This document shows, one piece after another, positions 22,926-34,786 of a stretch of DNA of 64,000 nucleotides; position 1 is the first letter of the stretch, and the number at the start of each line of letters is the position of its first letter. This DNA comes from Straminergon stramineum (taxonomy: Eukaryota; Streptophyta; Bryopsida; Hypnales; Calliergonaceae). The notes beneath the pieces were generated by a model, which was not told the DNA's origin, made no database searches, and worked only from the letters and a program-made list of their open reading frames with translations. Both the position numbers and the translations under genes were made by a program. The stretch lies in assembly GCA_963920665.1 (NCBI GenBank), contig OY987269.1, positions 14,262,501 through 14,326,500 of the forward strand. The letters run 5' to 3'.

Positions 22926-23265
22926 TTTGGTGGAACTCAATTTGAATCGTCGTGTTTTGTTAAGGTCTTTACCAAAGAATCTAGGTTGCACACCTTCGAT
23001 ATGGATTTTTTGTTGGAATGATTGTCCAAATTTGGGACTGTATGTGTTGGCTCTATCATCTTCACTAACTGCAGTGGTTAATCTTGAAGGCAAATTCTTT
23101 TGCCTCAAAGGCCATCATCATTATGGAGTCACTTGTGATGGATGCAAAGTGACTCCCATAATTGGACCTCACTTTAAGGCAGAGGCTACTTTCAATAGTG
23201 AGTATGATTTGTGCCTAGATTGTTTTACAAAGTGGAAGCTATTGTTGGAAAATCGAAGCCAATGA
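22926..23265 (+). CDS. NLR A C-terminus with ZZ-type zinc finger
   Basis: After the last LRRs (RSLPKNLGCTPS) and a short linker, residues read HHHYGVTCDGC (Cys pair at 23134-23145), then GPHFKAEATF, then YDLCLDCF (Cys pair 23212-23223), and the protein ends about 14 codons later. This matches the ZZ pattern, with the first and last CxxC pairs of zinc site 1 kept and the middle CxxC absent, as I recall for plant NBR1-type ZZ domains. ZZ fingers bind protein N-termini, SUMO or other partners. In an NLR it could be an integrated sensor or decoy; that role is inference. Confidence 0.7.
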
Positions 23266-23981
23266 TTTATAGATGTAGTTTGTAAGAAGTTTGAATGCAT
23301 AGTATGTGGTTAAACTTTGGATTGTGAAGACAATTTAATGAAATCTATTGAGAATTGTTTTCATCATTGGTTATATGGATTACAATTAAAGCTAAGTTTT
23401 GTGTGTAAGTGTGTTGTTCTTTTATAATTTTTTATTTCTTTTTAGAAATATTGAGTCATTAGAATCATAGCACTTCTCTTGAATGTGAAACTATATGTCG
23501 TGCACAAACATATACATTCTACTAAGGTCACATCATGTCAATATTTGCCAAAGTGTGAATAAAAACAACATTGATGTACCAATGTCTCTATGAGTGCCTA
23601 AACACTATCACTATTACATCCAAATGAAACACGCAAGTGAGGTGGAACTCATGTCCAATCGAAACCAAAATGCAAAGATTTCCATTCAATTTGGATGGTT
23701 TGTGAGATAATGCATCCCTACCAATGTCACACAAGGCTTCACATTGGCTCAAAAACCTACTTTCTAGCCTGGGACTATAGTATGTCATAGGGACCATGCT
23801 AAGTGGCTTGTGGCATATGTCAAAAACACCAAATACACCGAGAAGAAATAATAGAAATGTTAAGAGCACCTATATCACGACTAAGATTTAACAATGACAT
23901 CATCTATGCAAATCGTAATTATCCAATAAAATGTGAAAATATATTGATTTTCATTGGCAATGAAGGGGATAATCAAATATG
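23266..23981. other. 3' flank of NLR A
   Basis: AT-rich, with an AATAAA motif at about 23558 that could serve polyadenylation. No gene was recognised. The right part contains the target site of the CACTA element. Confidence 0.5.
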
Positions 23982-25604
23982 CACAGGAAGAAATTACGTT
24001 TTTTTTGGTGTCGAGCCTTGACATGCTCCTGTCTAAGGCCTGGACATTTCATGTCCAACTTGGTGTCTACATGTCTTCTTGTACATCTCTACGTCTACTA
24101 GGGGTTGAAGTGGATGTTGGAAATGAAAAAAGTGAAATTCACATGAAAAAAGATGGTGGTGTTGCTATTTGCATCCACTTTGATGTTGAGATGGTGCTTG
24201 ACATCATCATGTTCAAATGGTTGTCTGAAAAAACAATATTTGACACGTCAATAGTGGGGACCCACTTTGACCATGGGTAATTTTCATTTACATTATTATA
24301 TTTTTAAATAACAACGCTGCCTACTTGAAAAAAAGAGTTGGGCAGCATTTTTTGGGCAGGGTACTTTTAAAAGTGATGACATGGCAGATGACGTGGTCCA
24401 AAGCTGACGTGGCAAACAATATGCTCACTTGGCAAACATTGCCACGTAAGCAATTTCTTAGTTTAACCATTCTGATGGCCTTCTCTGGAATGCCATGAGC
24501 AACTTCAAGACATCCCAAAAGACATCCACGTAGACGTTTAATGTTGTAAATGATGTCTCAGAGGACCTATTGGCGTTGAGGGTGATCTTCCTATTAATAT
24601 TCGGGTGTTTACATTGAGGCGCATGAGACAAGAGGATGTTGATGATGAGATTAGGATAAGGCAATATGGATATTCCCTAAGACATTCAATGGGGCATGGC
24701 AGTCTTCATTGTCTTGCACATGTGCACTTCAACATAAGGTATGTTTGTCTGAGATGACGTGCATTGAATTCACAAGAATTTAGCTTATGCAGTGTCTAAA
24801 GCATGAAACTTTACTATGATGTTTAGGGTGTTCACCATGGAAGATGATTTCCAACTATAAATGTCCATAGGGGAAGGTTCATGAGTGCTCTTAATAGTCT
24901 AATACAAAAGTTATAAGAACAAGTGGCATGGAAGAGCATGATGATGTGGGAAACTACAAAGACGTGCATTGCGTAGAGGGTTCACATGAGGCACCTCCAA
25001 TGCAAATTGGCAATGTCATATGAATGTTTTGGGAGCACTGAAACATGTACTAAAACATGCACTAAGACATACATATCGTCTACAATATTCTCATGATTTC
25101 TGTATAGACGGCTATGTGTTAGGCGACCCTCTAGGAAAAAATTTGTAGGCCCTTAAAGCCCACTTAGGAAAAAAATGAAGACATGTTTTGCACCCAATTA
25201 AAAAAAAATATGAAAACATGTGTAGGCCTCCTAACTTCAATAACCCCAAAAGGAGGAACATCCATCCTACTAAAGAAAACAAACGTGAACACATCTGTAG
25301 TATTCCAAATCTGTCTTAGGAAATAACAAAAGAAGATAAAAGGGTCCAAATTCACAGGTCCACATACACTAATTATGTCCACATTCAAAAACAAATGTCT
25401 AAAATGACAAAGAATGGACCAAAAATGTCCGAACTAACACATCTTAATTGATTGAAAGTGTCCAAATTGATAATGTTCATTTGAACTAAAAATATGGAAA
25501 CATGCGTAGCATCTGAAATCTCTTTATTGTTTTCAAGTAATCTCATGAAAGAACTTTGCAAGCCTCTAAGCCTCCTATTAAAAACTAAAATATGTAGACA
25601 TGGG

Positions 25605-25935
25605 TAGGCCTCCAAGCATCCTATTTGAAATTAAAATATGCAAACATGTGTAGGCCTCCAAGCATCCTATTTGAAATTAAAATATGCAAATATGTGTAGG
25701 CCTCCAAGCATCCTATTTGAAATTAAAATATGCAAACATGTGTAGGCCTCCAAGCATCCTATTTAAAACTAAAATATGGAAACATGTGTAGGCCTCCAAG
25801 CATCCTATTTAAAACTAAAATATGGAAACATGTGTAGGCCTCCAAGCATCCTATTTAAAACTAAAATATGGAAACATGTGTAGGCCTCCAAGCATCTTCA
25901 TAAAAAAAAAATATGGAAACATGGGCAGGCCTCCA
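25605..25935. repeat. 46-bp satellite array inside the CACTA element
   Basis: TAGGCCTCCAAGCATCC recurs at 25605, 25651, 25697, 25743, 25789, 25835 and 25881, an exact 46-bp period, with a degraded copy at about 25926. Two subtypes follow each other (ATGCAAAC, then ATGGAAAC), so the array grew in two steps. More diverged copies of the same words extend left to about 25120. Confidence 0.95.
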
Positions 25936-26071
25936 CGATTTTGAAATTATATTATACCACTATTGTTGTCATCTATTTTGAAAGAAATGGTTTAAAAAGG
26001 TGTGCCACCTAGGACTCTTAGATGTCTTAGAAGACATTGGAATGGACGTTATGATGTTATGTCGTGACTAC

Positions 26072-26165
26072 GGAACCCTAAAAAAGTGGCCGCCGACTTT
26101 TGCCTATCGTATGGAACCCTAAAAAAGTGGACGCCTGCTTTTGCTTGTCGCGTGGAACCCTAAGG
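26072..26165. repeat. 41-bp tandem repeat
   Basis: GGAACCCTAAAAAAGTGG occurs at 26072 and 26113 and begins again at 26154 (GGAACCCTAA), giving a 41-bp period with about 2.3 copies. It lies within the CACTA interior. Confidence 0.85.
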
Positions 26166-26228
26166 CATCTTCTTGCAGACTGTTCAAAAATTTAGCTTTG
26201 GAATTGAGAGCAATCTTTTGTGTGCAAC

Positions 26229-26465
26229 ATGACACTTCACTCAGGTGCGCATAGTTGTCTTCCATTTCCAAGTGGAGAAGGAGCTTTAACAAAAGGAGAT
26301 CATGATTTTAATAGGGATAGTGCAGGTCTCAGCATTTTCAAGAACGTTTTGGAGGGGGTTGTGGCCGCATCATTCACCTCAACAATGGAGGCAACCGAGG
26401 CGCCCACTGCATCCACCCAAAACCTCCGTAGAAGTAGCCGCCTACACAATCCAAGTGAGCTTTAG
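26229..26465 (+). CDS. Small ORF inside the CACTA element, unknown
   Basis: 78 codons from ATG at 26229, ending SSRLHNPSEL. Composition is mildly protein-like with an Arg-rich end, and no domain was recognised. It lies just left of a direct repeat. It may be part of a decayed element gene or chance. Confidence 0.2.
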   Translation: MTLHSGAHSCLPFPSGEGALTKGDHDFNRDSAGLSIFKNVLEGVVAASFTSTMEATEAPTASTQNLRRSSRLHNPSEL

Positions 26466-26824
26466 GGTGACGACGCTTGTGTGATGCCACAAATCCAATC
26501 GTTTGATGCTTGGTACAAGGTCTCAGTCTTAGTGCGGCTATCTCAACGCTGTCTTGGACCCTGTTTTCGACATTGAGTCAAGGCGGTCCGATTCCATTAC
26601 AACGTCTTCTTATTTCTATGTCGGGGCTTAGGGGGGGATAATCTCAGTGAACTTGTTGCCTTGATCATGTTGCCTTCATCCTCAACCCTTGTCCTCAAGG
26701 AGCCTTTGTCGAGCTTTAATTAGGGTTGTCGTTAGTTTTAGGGTGAGAATGCTTGTGTGATGCCACAAATCCGATCATTTGATGCTTGGTACGAGGTCTT
26801 AGTCTTGGTGCGGACATGTCAATG
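26461..26824. repeat. Direct repeat pair within CACTA
   Basis: About 88 bp starting TTTAGGGTGA at 26461-26548 recurs at 26737-26824 with roughly 85-90% identity by eye (shared core TGTGATGCCACAAATCC). This is a local duplication with a period of 276 bp. Confidence 0.85.
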
Positions 26825-27376
26825 TGGATGCACACACTGTTTTGGACATTGAAGCAAACAATCTGATTCCAGTTGTTAACTACAGATTCTCGCCCCTCTG
26901 TGGGTTTAGGGTTTTAATAGGTCAGGAAACGTAGTTTATGTTCATGAACATTGAGGCCCCTATTGGAAGCCCCCCTGATGTTTTAAATTCTTTGTGTTGA
27001 CATGGATTGGCTGTGCCCCCCAAGGTGTTGGTGCTTGGGCTTGGGCTTATATTTTTATTGATTATTTTGGTGAGATTGCATGTCGTTGTTGATGTAAATT
27101 CGTCGTTGTGGACGTCTAAGATGTCTAAATGTCATGGTGAAATTCCAGGACCATGGGACCGTGCTGTTGTAGTCATATGGTGTTCAAATCGGTAATTGTG
27201 AGACTTGTGTTGTCATGATTAGTGATCAAGGCCTTGTACGTGTTGAATCTCAGTTTTTGCCTACAGCAATAGCTAAGTTGCTTGAGTCACATCCTTTTGG
27301 AAATCCCTGTACTTAGACGCCCTTTTTGATATCTTGAAATATATGAAGGTCAGAGATTGGAGGTCGTCTTGTTGAG

Positions 27377-27874
27377 ATGAATAACTTGATCCATTTGCTT
27401 GTGCAATCCTTTGGCCCTGACAGTGTACAACATCAGTTTCTTGCATCAATGCCCGCAGGCTTGGCACTCTTGCAGGGCAACAACTACACCAATATTCCTC
27501 AAGTCTTTCACGGTCACAACACTACTACAAGTGACGTTGATGGAGATGGAACCAATGCTGTGCAGGCTAGTGAAGTTGGTGCAAACATTGGCGTGGATGC
27601 AGATGAGGACGCAAAGCCTGAGGTTGACTACTTGATGGACCATCCCCCGTACAACGCAGGAGACATTGATCCCGAACTGATTCAGGTTGATATTGCTGCG
27701 GGAACCACGTCCGGCATTGACGGAGTGGCCCTTAATCCCCCTGCAACGCTTGTTGATAACACGGTGAGCGCTCTCGTGGACGTCCCTGCGGATCCGTATT
27801 CCATAGTGGCTCAGCTTGCATCCGTCGAGGGAGAGGGTACTCCTATTGCCTTGGCAGGGCAATCCAACCCTTGA
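27377..27874 (+). CDS. Acidic 165-residue ORF in CACTA, unknown
   Basis: ATG at 27377; the product is rich in Asp, Ala and Val, strongly acidic, and has no recognised domain. A second short frame (28006-28227) encodes a basic Pro/Lys/Thr-rich C-terminal-like segment after an AG acceptor-like site. Together they may be remnants of an accessory element protein or a captured host fragment. No DNA-binding or transposase motif is visible. Confidence 0.3.
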   Translation: MNNLIHLLVQSFGPDSVQHQFLASMPAGLALLQGNNYTNIPQVFHGHNTTTSDVDGDGTNAVQASEVGANIGVDADEDAKPEVDYLMDHPPYNAGDIDPELIQVDIAAGTTSGIDGVALNPPATLVDNTVSALVDVPADPYSIVAQLASVEGEGTPIALAGQSNP

Positions 27875-28005
27875 GAGGTATTTTTCATGTTGGACGGGAC
27901 AAGAACATAGATGGGAGCTAGACATTGGTGTGTTGTTTTAGACATTGTATTGAACATTTTGTATCTCTCTCTTGTTATAGTGTTTTATCATTTAGTTCTA
28001 ATAGT

Positions 28006-28227
28006 ATGTATGGTAGTATTATGTGCAATCAGGTTGCAAATCTTCCATCTACGGGATCGTCGTCTCACGTCAATGGAGTGACAAGGACCTTGAAGCCAAC
28101 ACCAAAGCCAACACAAGTGGTCACCACTGTGAAGGCTACGAAGGGAACCATGCAGCAAGTGCCCAAATCCAATCCCCCTACAGGAGGGGGGCAACCCAAA
28201 AAAGGAGAAGCATTACGGAAGAAATGA
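28006..28227 (+). CDS. Basic Pro/Thr/Lys-rich small ORF in CACTA, unknown
   Basis: 73 codons from ATG at 28006, ending in a run of Lys/Gly (QPKKGEALRKK). It could be the last exon of the acidic ORF upstream, because CAATCAG/GTTGC at about 28032 resembles a splice acceptor, but the upstream stop codon precedes any donor I can see. Confidence 0.2.
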   Translation: MYGSIMCNQVANLPSTGSSSHVNGVTRTLKPTPKPTQVVTTVKATKGTMQQVPKSNPPTGGGQPKKGEALRKK

Positions 28228-29790
28228 CCATTGAGGTGTGTTTTGATTCTCTCAAAAGCATGGATATGTGGCTGGTAGGCCTTCAGTTGTTTGTTTGTCC
28301 ATTGTCACTAACGTCCAGCATTTGTTTGCAGGACTCCTCCTATCCATGGAGACCTTGCCTTCAACGCTCAGATGTTTGCTTAGACGTAGAGGACGCTTCA
28401 CGTAACATTGTGAGAACTTCTTAGTGGCACTATTTCATGATTATCTAAACGGGTTTAGTGTCTATCATATTTTTTGTGGGGCATGTTGTGCTATATTGCC
28501 TTTTATAAAAGCTTTGTTCTCCTCATGGAGATTTGTTTTCCTTGCAACACTTTACCGGTATATGAATATGATATTTTTTGTTTACCTAAAGGTTCCTCCA
28601 TTCAATGGTGCATGTATTTCAAGTATTGTGATTGTGCTAAGCTCTCTTGCTATGCAATGTCATTCATTGATATAGTGTAAAACCAACTTTGGTAAATACG
28701 TGCTATGCCAGAGCGTTGTTTAGGTCTCTTCAAATGTGGGCACAATGTCTAATGTTCAATGTCCTCACGATCATTGCAATGTTCCACCGCATTGTTTTGA
28801 TGTCTCAATGTCTGTCTACAAGCGCACATAGGAATGCACCATGTGGTTAGGTAGGACTTAATCCTAGACCTGTTCAATTCAGTGTCAATGTCCGTGAAGT
28901 CTACAACATGTCTTCATTCACGTCTCACAGTGCACATTGCTATCACATCTAAGCTTGCCCTAAACGTGGAAGCATCAAAAGCTATGCATGCATGTCATTA
29001 AACATAGCCCTATACATGTCCTAAACATTGTCTACACAGACTTGTGCTTCTCAATTGCCTAACTAGTTAGTGTCATTTTAGACATCCCATGCTCAAAACC
29101 AATCTTCAAGCACGTTGGTATGAAGTATGCACATGTTGTCTAAAATGATTTGTTACTTGTAAAAATGTTGTACATGTGAATGTTGACATCCAACGCGCCA
29201 CACATCTAGTAGAAAATTGCATGAACATGTCCTTAACCATGTCGAATGCCCCATTGTCAAAGCCTTAGACAACACAAATGGCATTAGAATCGTAGTACTT
29301 ACCAGCAGTGCATGTTCCGCATAAACATTGTCTTTAACATAGTTGTGTCTAGGACAACATCATGTTAGACTTTGTGATGTCTGAAAAGACATCTTCCATA
29401 CCTATGTAGAAAGCTCCAAAAGAGGCTTCTCCACGCACCAAAATTGTCCATGTCAGCATTCGAAGATGCCACGTCACCTAATGTTGACTCCCTGGTCAAT
29501 GTACACATCAGATGCCACATCACCAAAATTGGATGGATGAGAAAATTACCAACCTGGCTGCCCGTACTCATGTGGCACCAAATTTGTAGCCACATGGCAG
29601 AGTTCAGGCACCCGTTGACCAGTGTTTTTTTGGATGTCCGGTGGTTAGCATGCCGCTATCCAGGCTAATTCTTGGATGTCCGACCCCTATTTTTGCAGAC
29701 GCGATGTGATTAGACACCTACGTCGACATGCCTAATGTCTGATCTGACGTCTGAGTGTCTAAATTTCGTAGTTGGGCGACTGCGTGTTTT
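28228..29790. other. Right subterminal region of CACTA
   Basis: No convincing gene. From about 28720 on there are many short copies of TGTCTA, GACAT and their complements, denser toward the terminus at 29799. Confidence 0.6.
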
Positions 29791-29802
29791 CTTCTAGTGA
29801 TG

Positions 29803-32800
29803 ACACTATTGAGAGCTTTTGAAGTCCATTTGAGTTCCATATACAATACACAAATACTATGTGATATAAGCAAGCAAGCATGTTAAGGGTATAGTTACAA
29901 CAACTTTCAATGAACAAAGTGCTCATTTGTATTGATTACATTTCTTCAAGTAGCAACTCTCAAATAATGTGTTGAAAGGACCATGGTTAATAAGTCATTA
30001 AGGATGGGTTATGAAGTTATGATAAGCGTATGATATATTGATATGTATAAAGAGAACACTTCTAAGATAATTTTTAGGATAAATGTAACCTTCAAATTTC
30101 ATTAAAATGAAATCTCACTTAGATTCGAGGACTATCATTATCATATCTTCTTCTAACGTGTAATATTTTTTGAAAAATTATCATATTATATTAATCATTA
30201 TTTAAAAAGTTGGAAAAATTGAATTGTTTTTTCCTCTATTCTATGTATTGATTGTTTTTTTTTATTGACTTAGTTTCATATTTTAATAAGTTATATATGG
30301 TCAAAAATCTCTTGAAAAATCTTAGCTTATATCAATCAAAATAAAAAATCTCAATATCCTAAATTTACTAATAATTGAAAATAGGAGATGAAGAAATATA
30401 AACTTATTGTATGGGATTTGATACCCCAAGGGTTTTTTTAGAATGCAAGAAGTTCTATAATTCCCTGTAGAGGAAGAAAGAGAATGGAGTCTTAAGGCTA
30501 TTTGACACTATGTATAGACCTTATACCAGCTTGAGCTAAACATTAGTGTGGACTCTTAAGATATCGTGACGTTTCCTTTATTAGATTTCCAATGCCCTCA
30601 ATAGGAAGGCAAGAAAGGGACAAAGAGTGCAAATAGAACGAGGCCAAAGGTCTTGTCCTCCTTGTTGAAGAAGGTGAACAAAAGGACGTAGGAGTCGACA
30701 CACAATGTAGAAAATTGTCTACAATCCATCTTTGAGGTTTATTTTCATAGAGTAGCCCACAATGGAGGTGGTGGTGTTGATTGAGAGTAGCAATATCTCC
30801 TTGCTCTTCTCTATAAATTTCAAGAAGTCACTTTGAACGACAAAGATCTCCAACACGTTGTGCATCCAATAGACTCCCATATTGCCACCTAAAGAAGAGG
30901 GTTTAAACTAAAGAAAATGAAGGGTTTTGTGACTAAGCAAAGCAATTGATTTTGAATGGCTTAGGACATTTTGTGACTAGTTCTAATTTGGAGCCCCAAC
31001 TTGTAGTGGACAAGTCGCATGTAGAATTGTAGTTGCAAGTCGCGATAACTTATTTGGAACTTCATCGATGAACTTTTCTGATACGGGTGCTTATATCCTA
31101 TTTGCTACTTCATGAGGTCGGTCACTCAATTGATGAGTAGTGCACCTCATTTGTGATTAGTGTATGACTTGCTTATGACTCATTTGTGACTTCATTGGGA
31201 CTCATTTATGATTTCTTTGTGACTCATTTTCAACTTGTCAGTGACTTATAGATTTGCAAATTTGTCAATTTTAATCTCAATGATTCATAGATTTTAGATT
31301 TAGCTTTTTTTTAAACTCAAATATTGATATTTAAAAACTTTCAATGGTTTAGGATATTTTACCATTTCATAGATTTTTTTAAAAATTGGATTTTAAATAT
31401 TTTTAGATTTCTATAGAATGTAGAAATCTACACACTATAGAAATTTAGAAAATGTGGAAATCGTAGAATTCTATTAACAAAACTCATTACATTAAAATAC
31501 AACAACTTCCATTCAAGTCTTATATGTTCAATCTAATGGTACTCTTGATGATTGATATGGCACAATGATTGAAGACAACCAAGAAATGACTTTGGACCCA
31601 ACTAGGAACGACTAGGAAACAAATTAAAAAAAATGACTCCAAAATGACTAAGATACATCTAGGAAACGACTAGGAGACAATTAGGGAAAGACTAAGAAAC
31701 AACTAGAAAACGACTAGAAAACGAATACGATTCAATTAGGAAACAACTATCAACATGTCATAGTTGCAATCAATTTCTAGTCATTTTTCCTACTAAAGAT
31801 AGACACGGTGGATTGCACAGATAATAGACTTGTCCACATCGACAACTGTGATGAATATTAGATGGAGAATAATTCACATTCATTCAAAATTTGAACTATA
31901 TTACAACTCTTGTAATCCTACACTTCATTCTATGACTCCTTGCAATTAAAGCAATGTGTTCACTTCATTCTACAACTACTTTGCAACTAAAACATTGTAT
32001 TATTGATGTAAAACAATGACGTAAGAATTTGGTGCAAATAGAGAGGTTTATAATTGTAGAATAGTTGTACAGGACACTTAGTCACATTTTTGTCAATTGT
32101 GGTAGACACGTTTTTCTTCTGGTGTTTGGAACTAGAGCTCTTGTAGCCACAAAAGAGAATCTAGAAACTTGAAAACCACAAATCAAATGAGGAACTCTAA
32201 CATCTTCCTTTGAACTAAATGTACACATCACCAAGTCAAGGAGGAGAGATTTACTATTACAAAGAAGAGACCATGAATACATGTTGCCAAAGTAGTCTAG
32301 TCTTGTATTAATTTAGATTTTGGTGAGGTGTTGTTGAATTTTGTGGTGTGTCTAGTTAGACATGCACCTATTATATTAGATACAAGAATAAAATGAACTT
32401 AATGTTTCACCTTGTGGTAACTTCCATTGTCTTCTATAGTGTGTTGTTGTCTGTGGCATATAGGATTTAAGACACATCATTTAGAATGACTCTGAGTTTA
32501 GGGTGCAAGTAGCTTTTTGTGAGGCGACTTTGGGTCAACTAGTGCAAGATGATGAATGCATGATGGTAGGGTCAACCTCGGGTTGTCGATGCAAGTACTT
32601 TCAAGTATAGATACAAGGTGACATTGAACTAGTCTAATTTTTTAGTTGGACAACTGCTTAGGTACCGGAAGGTCAAGCAATTTTTGTAATTATCCAAGTT
32701 TCAAGGATGTTTCACTACTATTCATCCAATTATTTTGCCCACATGATACTTTCCTTACAAAACATAGTTTTGAAGACTTCATTGACACATTTCCAAGCTT

Positions 32801-34583
32801 TATAACAATCCATTCTCATATTGCAAAATAGAAAGGACTTTACAAAGATAAAGTCTCTATCATGAGCTTGGATGGATGAATTTATTGATAGATGAATTAA
32901 TTCATGATAGAATGCACACTAGTGTGCATGCAAAGACTACCTAGAGATAGATATCTTTAGATGGTGGATTTGTGCATTGGAGTTAGACCACCTCTACCTC
33001 ATGACAAGTGTACTAGAAAATGCGTTGGTATTAGGCAACTCCCATAGTCTAGGTTTTGTTCAATTCAACAAAACCTAGGACCACTAGTGTAAGAGTTTTT
33101 TTTCAATAGGAAAGGTTAAATACTTTATCATTATATGGCTTATGTCTCTTATCAATTAATGTTTTGAGCTCAATTTGTCATGCAAATGTATGCACTATCA
33201 CCTAATTAAAATCCCAAGATAGTAGTTTGAAATGTTTAGGTCAATTTTGTCTAGTCTTGCTCCCTTTGTAGAGCCTATACATCACATTTAGTGCTCAATG
33301 TTTAATGATTTTGAATTCTGCGTCAAATAGACCCAGTGTGCCAAAGTATGAGGTTTAGATTTATACCAATATTTATATCTTTTCCCTTTCTAGCTTTGAA
33401 ATCCAATCTCACATCAAATAGTCCAAAACAAACATGCAAGATGAAATGGCACCAAAACTACATGCTAATGTAGGTCCAATTTTCAATCATGCTCAAGAAT
33501 TAATCCCAAAGATAGACCTATGACCATGGAATACAAATATTAAAACCATAGATGTAAATACACCATCACCATGCAAGATATAAAATTTCTCAAACCATGG
33601 TTTGAAGACCTATTACCATGATTGAAATGTAACCTACGACCATGCAAACCACCCTATGACAATGCACTATAGCACGTAGACCATGCAACTAGCCCTATGG
33701 CCATGGAACGAATGCTCATGTTTTTGTTCGATGGAAAATTCTAATCTACAATAATTGCACCTAAAATGGACCACTCCCGAAAATCAACCCCTATTTTTGA
33801 AGGGAAATGAAATGGTGAAGATACCCCAAATGGTGTGCATTACAAAGACAAGTGCAAGGTGGAGTTTGGGGCCATTTCAAGGAGCGTGCAACTATATTTA
33901 TGGTATTGTAGAGGTGTCAACCTTGCAAGTGGTCAATTTGGAATTAACTTTTTATTGTTCTCACTTTTTTTTCTATAAAATGTTTTGATACTACTAGTGT
34001 CATTTCTTCATGTGCATCAAATGGATTTTGGCATTGTGAACCTACACGATACATTTAGCACCCTACACTTTGCATCTTTGAAATTCTTTAACTAATTCAC
34101 AATGCATCCAAAAAATTATGGAACCACTTGCATTTTGATTCATTGTCCTTTATGAATGTGCAAAATTTGTTTTTCATTTTCTAGATCATATTGGTTATGC
34201 CACAAAGCTTATTTGTGCAAATTTAATTGTAGTTACCTCACACAATTCAATCACTTTGAAAAAACAGCATTCAACATTTGATCCATTTCCCAAATTTCAA
34301 CTCCAAGTTGTGTATGAGAGGAGCCTCAAAACATGAAGAGAAATTCTTGTTTAGTTCACCAACCATAACAACAATGTCAACAATTTCCAAAAAACTTGAC
34401 TAACGCTTGACTTTCAATCCAGACACAAAGTATTAATCACAAGTCTATAAAAATTGTTCCCATTGAGTTTCCAAGCCACTTCTAGACTCTGTCCATGCTC
34501 CCTTCCACATTGCTTTACCTTGTGAAATCAAGATGGGTTGGATCATTCAAGGATGGCCAAACTTCCAAATCAAATCCCAAATT
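29803..34583. other. AT-rich intergenic stretch with degenerate short repeats
   Basis: No gene recognised; the few 60-77-codon frames have no protein-like features. Degenerate tandem words occur at about 31100-31260 (GTGACTCATTT), 31600-31780 (AAACGACTAGGA) and 33500-33720 (CTATGACCATG). Confidence 0.5.
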
Positions 34584-34786
34584 AAGGTAAAAGCACCCAA
34601 TGGCATTAGACTCTAGGACAAGAATTCATTCTAGAACATAAATGTAGTTGAACATTAGACTTCTTATCATTTTAGGTCAAAAAATTAAGCTCTCTATTGT
34701 CTACTTACATTTACAACTTGAAATGATTATACTTTGTAGAGTCTGACGCCATTGGGTACAGGGACGCCATTGGGTGCTCTTACCTT
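34584..34786. mobile_element. 203-bp MITE-like fold-back element
   Basis: The left arm AAGGTAAAAGCACCCAATGG faces an inverted right arm ending CCATTGGGTGCTCTTACCTT, and the pairing extends to about 31 bp through GACTCTA. In the right arm the ACGCCATTGGGT segment is duplicated in tandem. TA flanks both sides if the element starts at AGG, which fits a Tc1/mariner (Stowaway-like) insertion. It is non-coding. Confidence 0.75.

Larger units (their letters stand above)
15830..23265 (+). pseudogene. Kinase-NBS-LRR-ZZ NLR, copy A, with nonsense and frameshift lesions
   Basis: Four exons are predicted: 15830-15918, 16247-17899, 18050-19093 and 19287-23265, all with GT/AG borders and matching phases. 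Domain order is hydrophobic anchor, helical region, protein kinase, NB-ARC, about 47 LRRs, ZZ-type finger. NLRs are intracellular receptors that use the NBS as an ATP/ADP switch and the LRR for recognition; PNL-type members replace TIR or CC with a kinase. Lesions are TGA at 17307-17309, a one-base frame loss near 17815, another near 20695, TAG at 22304-22306 and 22592-22594, and a third frame loss near 22700. After each lesion the expected family sequence resumes, so these are breaks in one gene, not separate genes. Sequencing error or stop readthrough cannot be excluded without transcripts, but six lesions make a pseudogene likely. Confidence 0.85.
23982..29799. mobile_element. Defective CACTA (En/Spm-type) DNA transposon
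   Basis: The left terminus CACAGGAAGAAATTACG and the inverted right terminus CACTAGAAGAAAACACG agree at 13 of 17 positions. The right end has the canonical CACTA start; the left has CACAG. The 3-bp target duplication ATG flanks both ends (23979-23981 and 29800-29802). Subterminal regions are packed with GTCTAA/TTAGAC and GACAT/ATGTC words, as expected for transposase-binding subterminal repeats of CACTA elements. No Transposase_21/24-like ORF is visible, so the element is non-autonomous or decayed. Confidence 0.85.
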
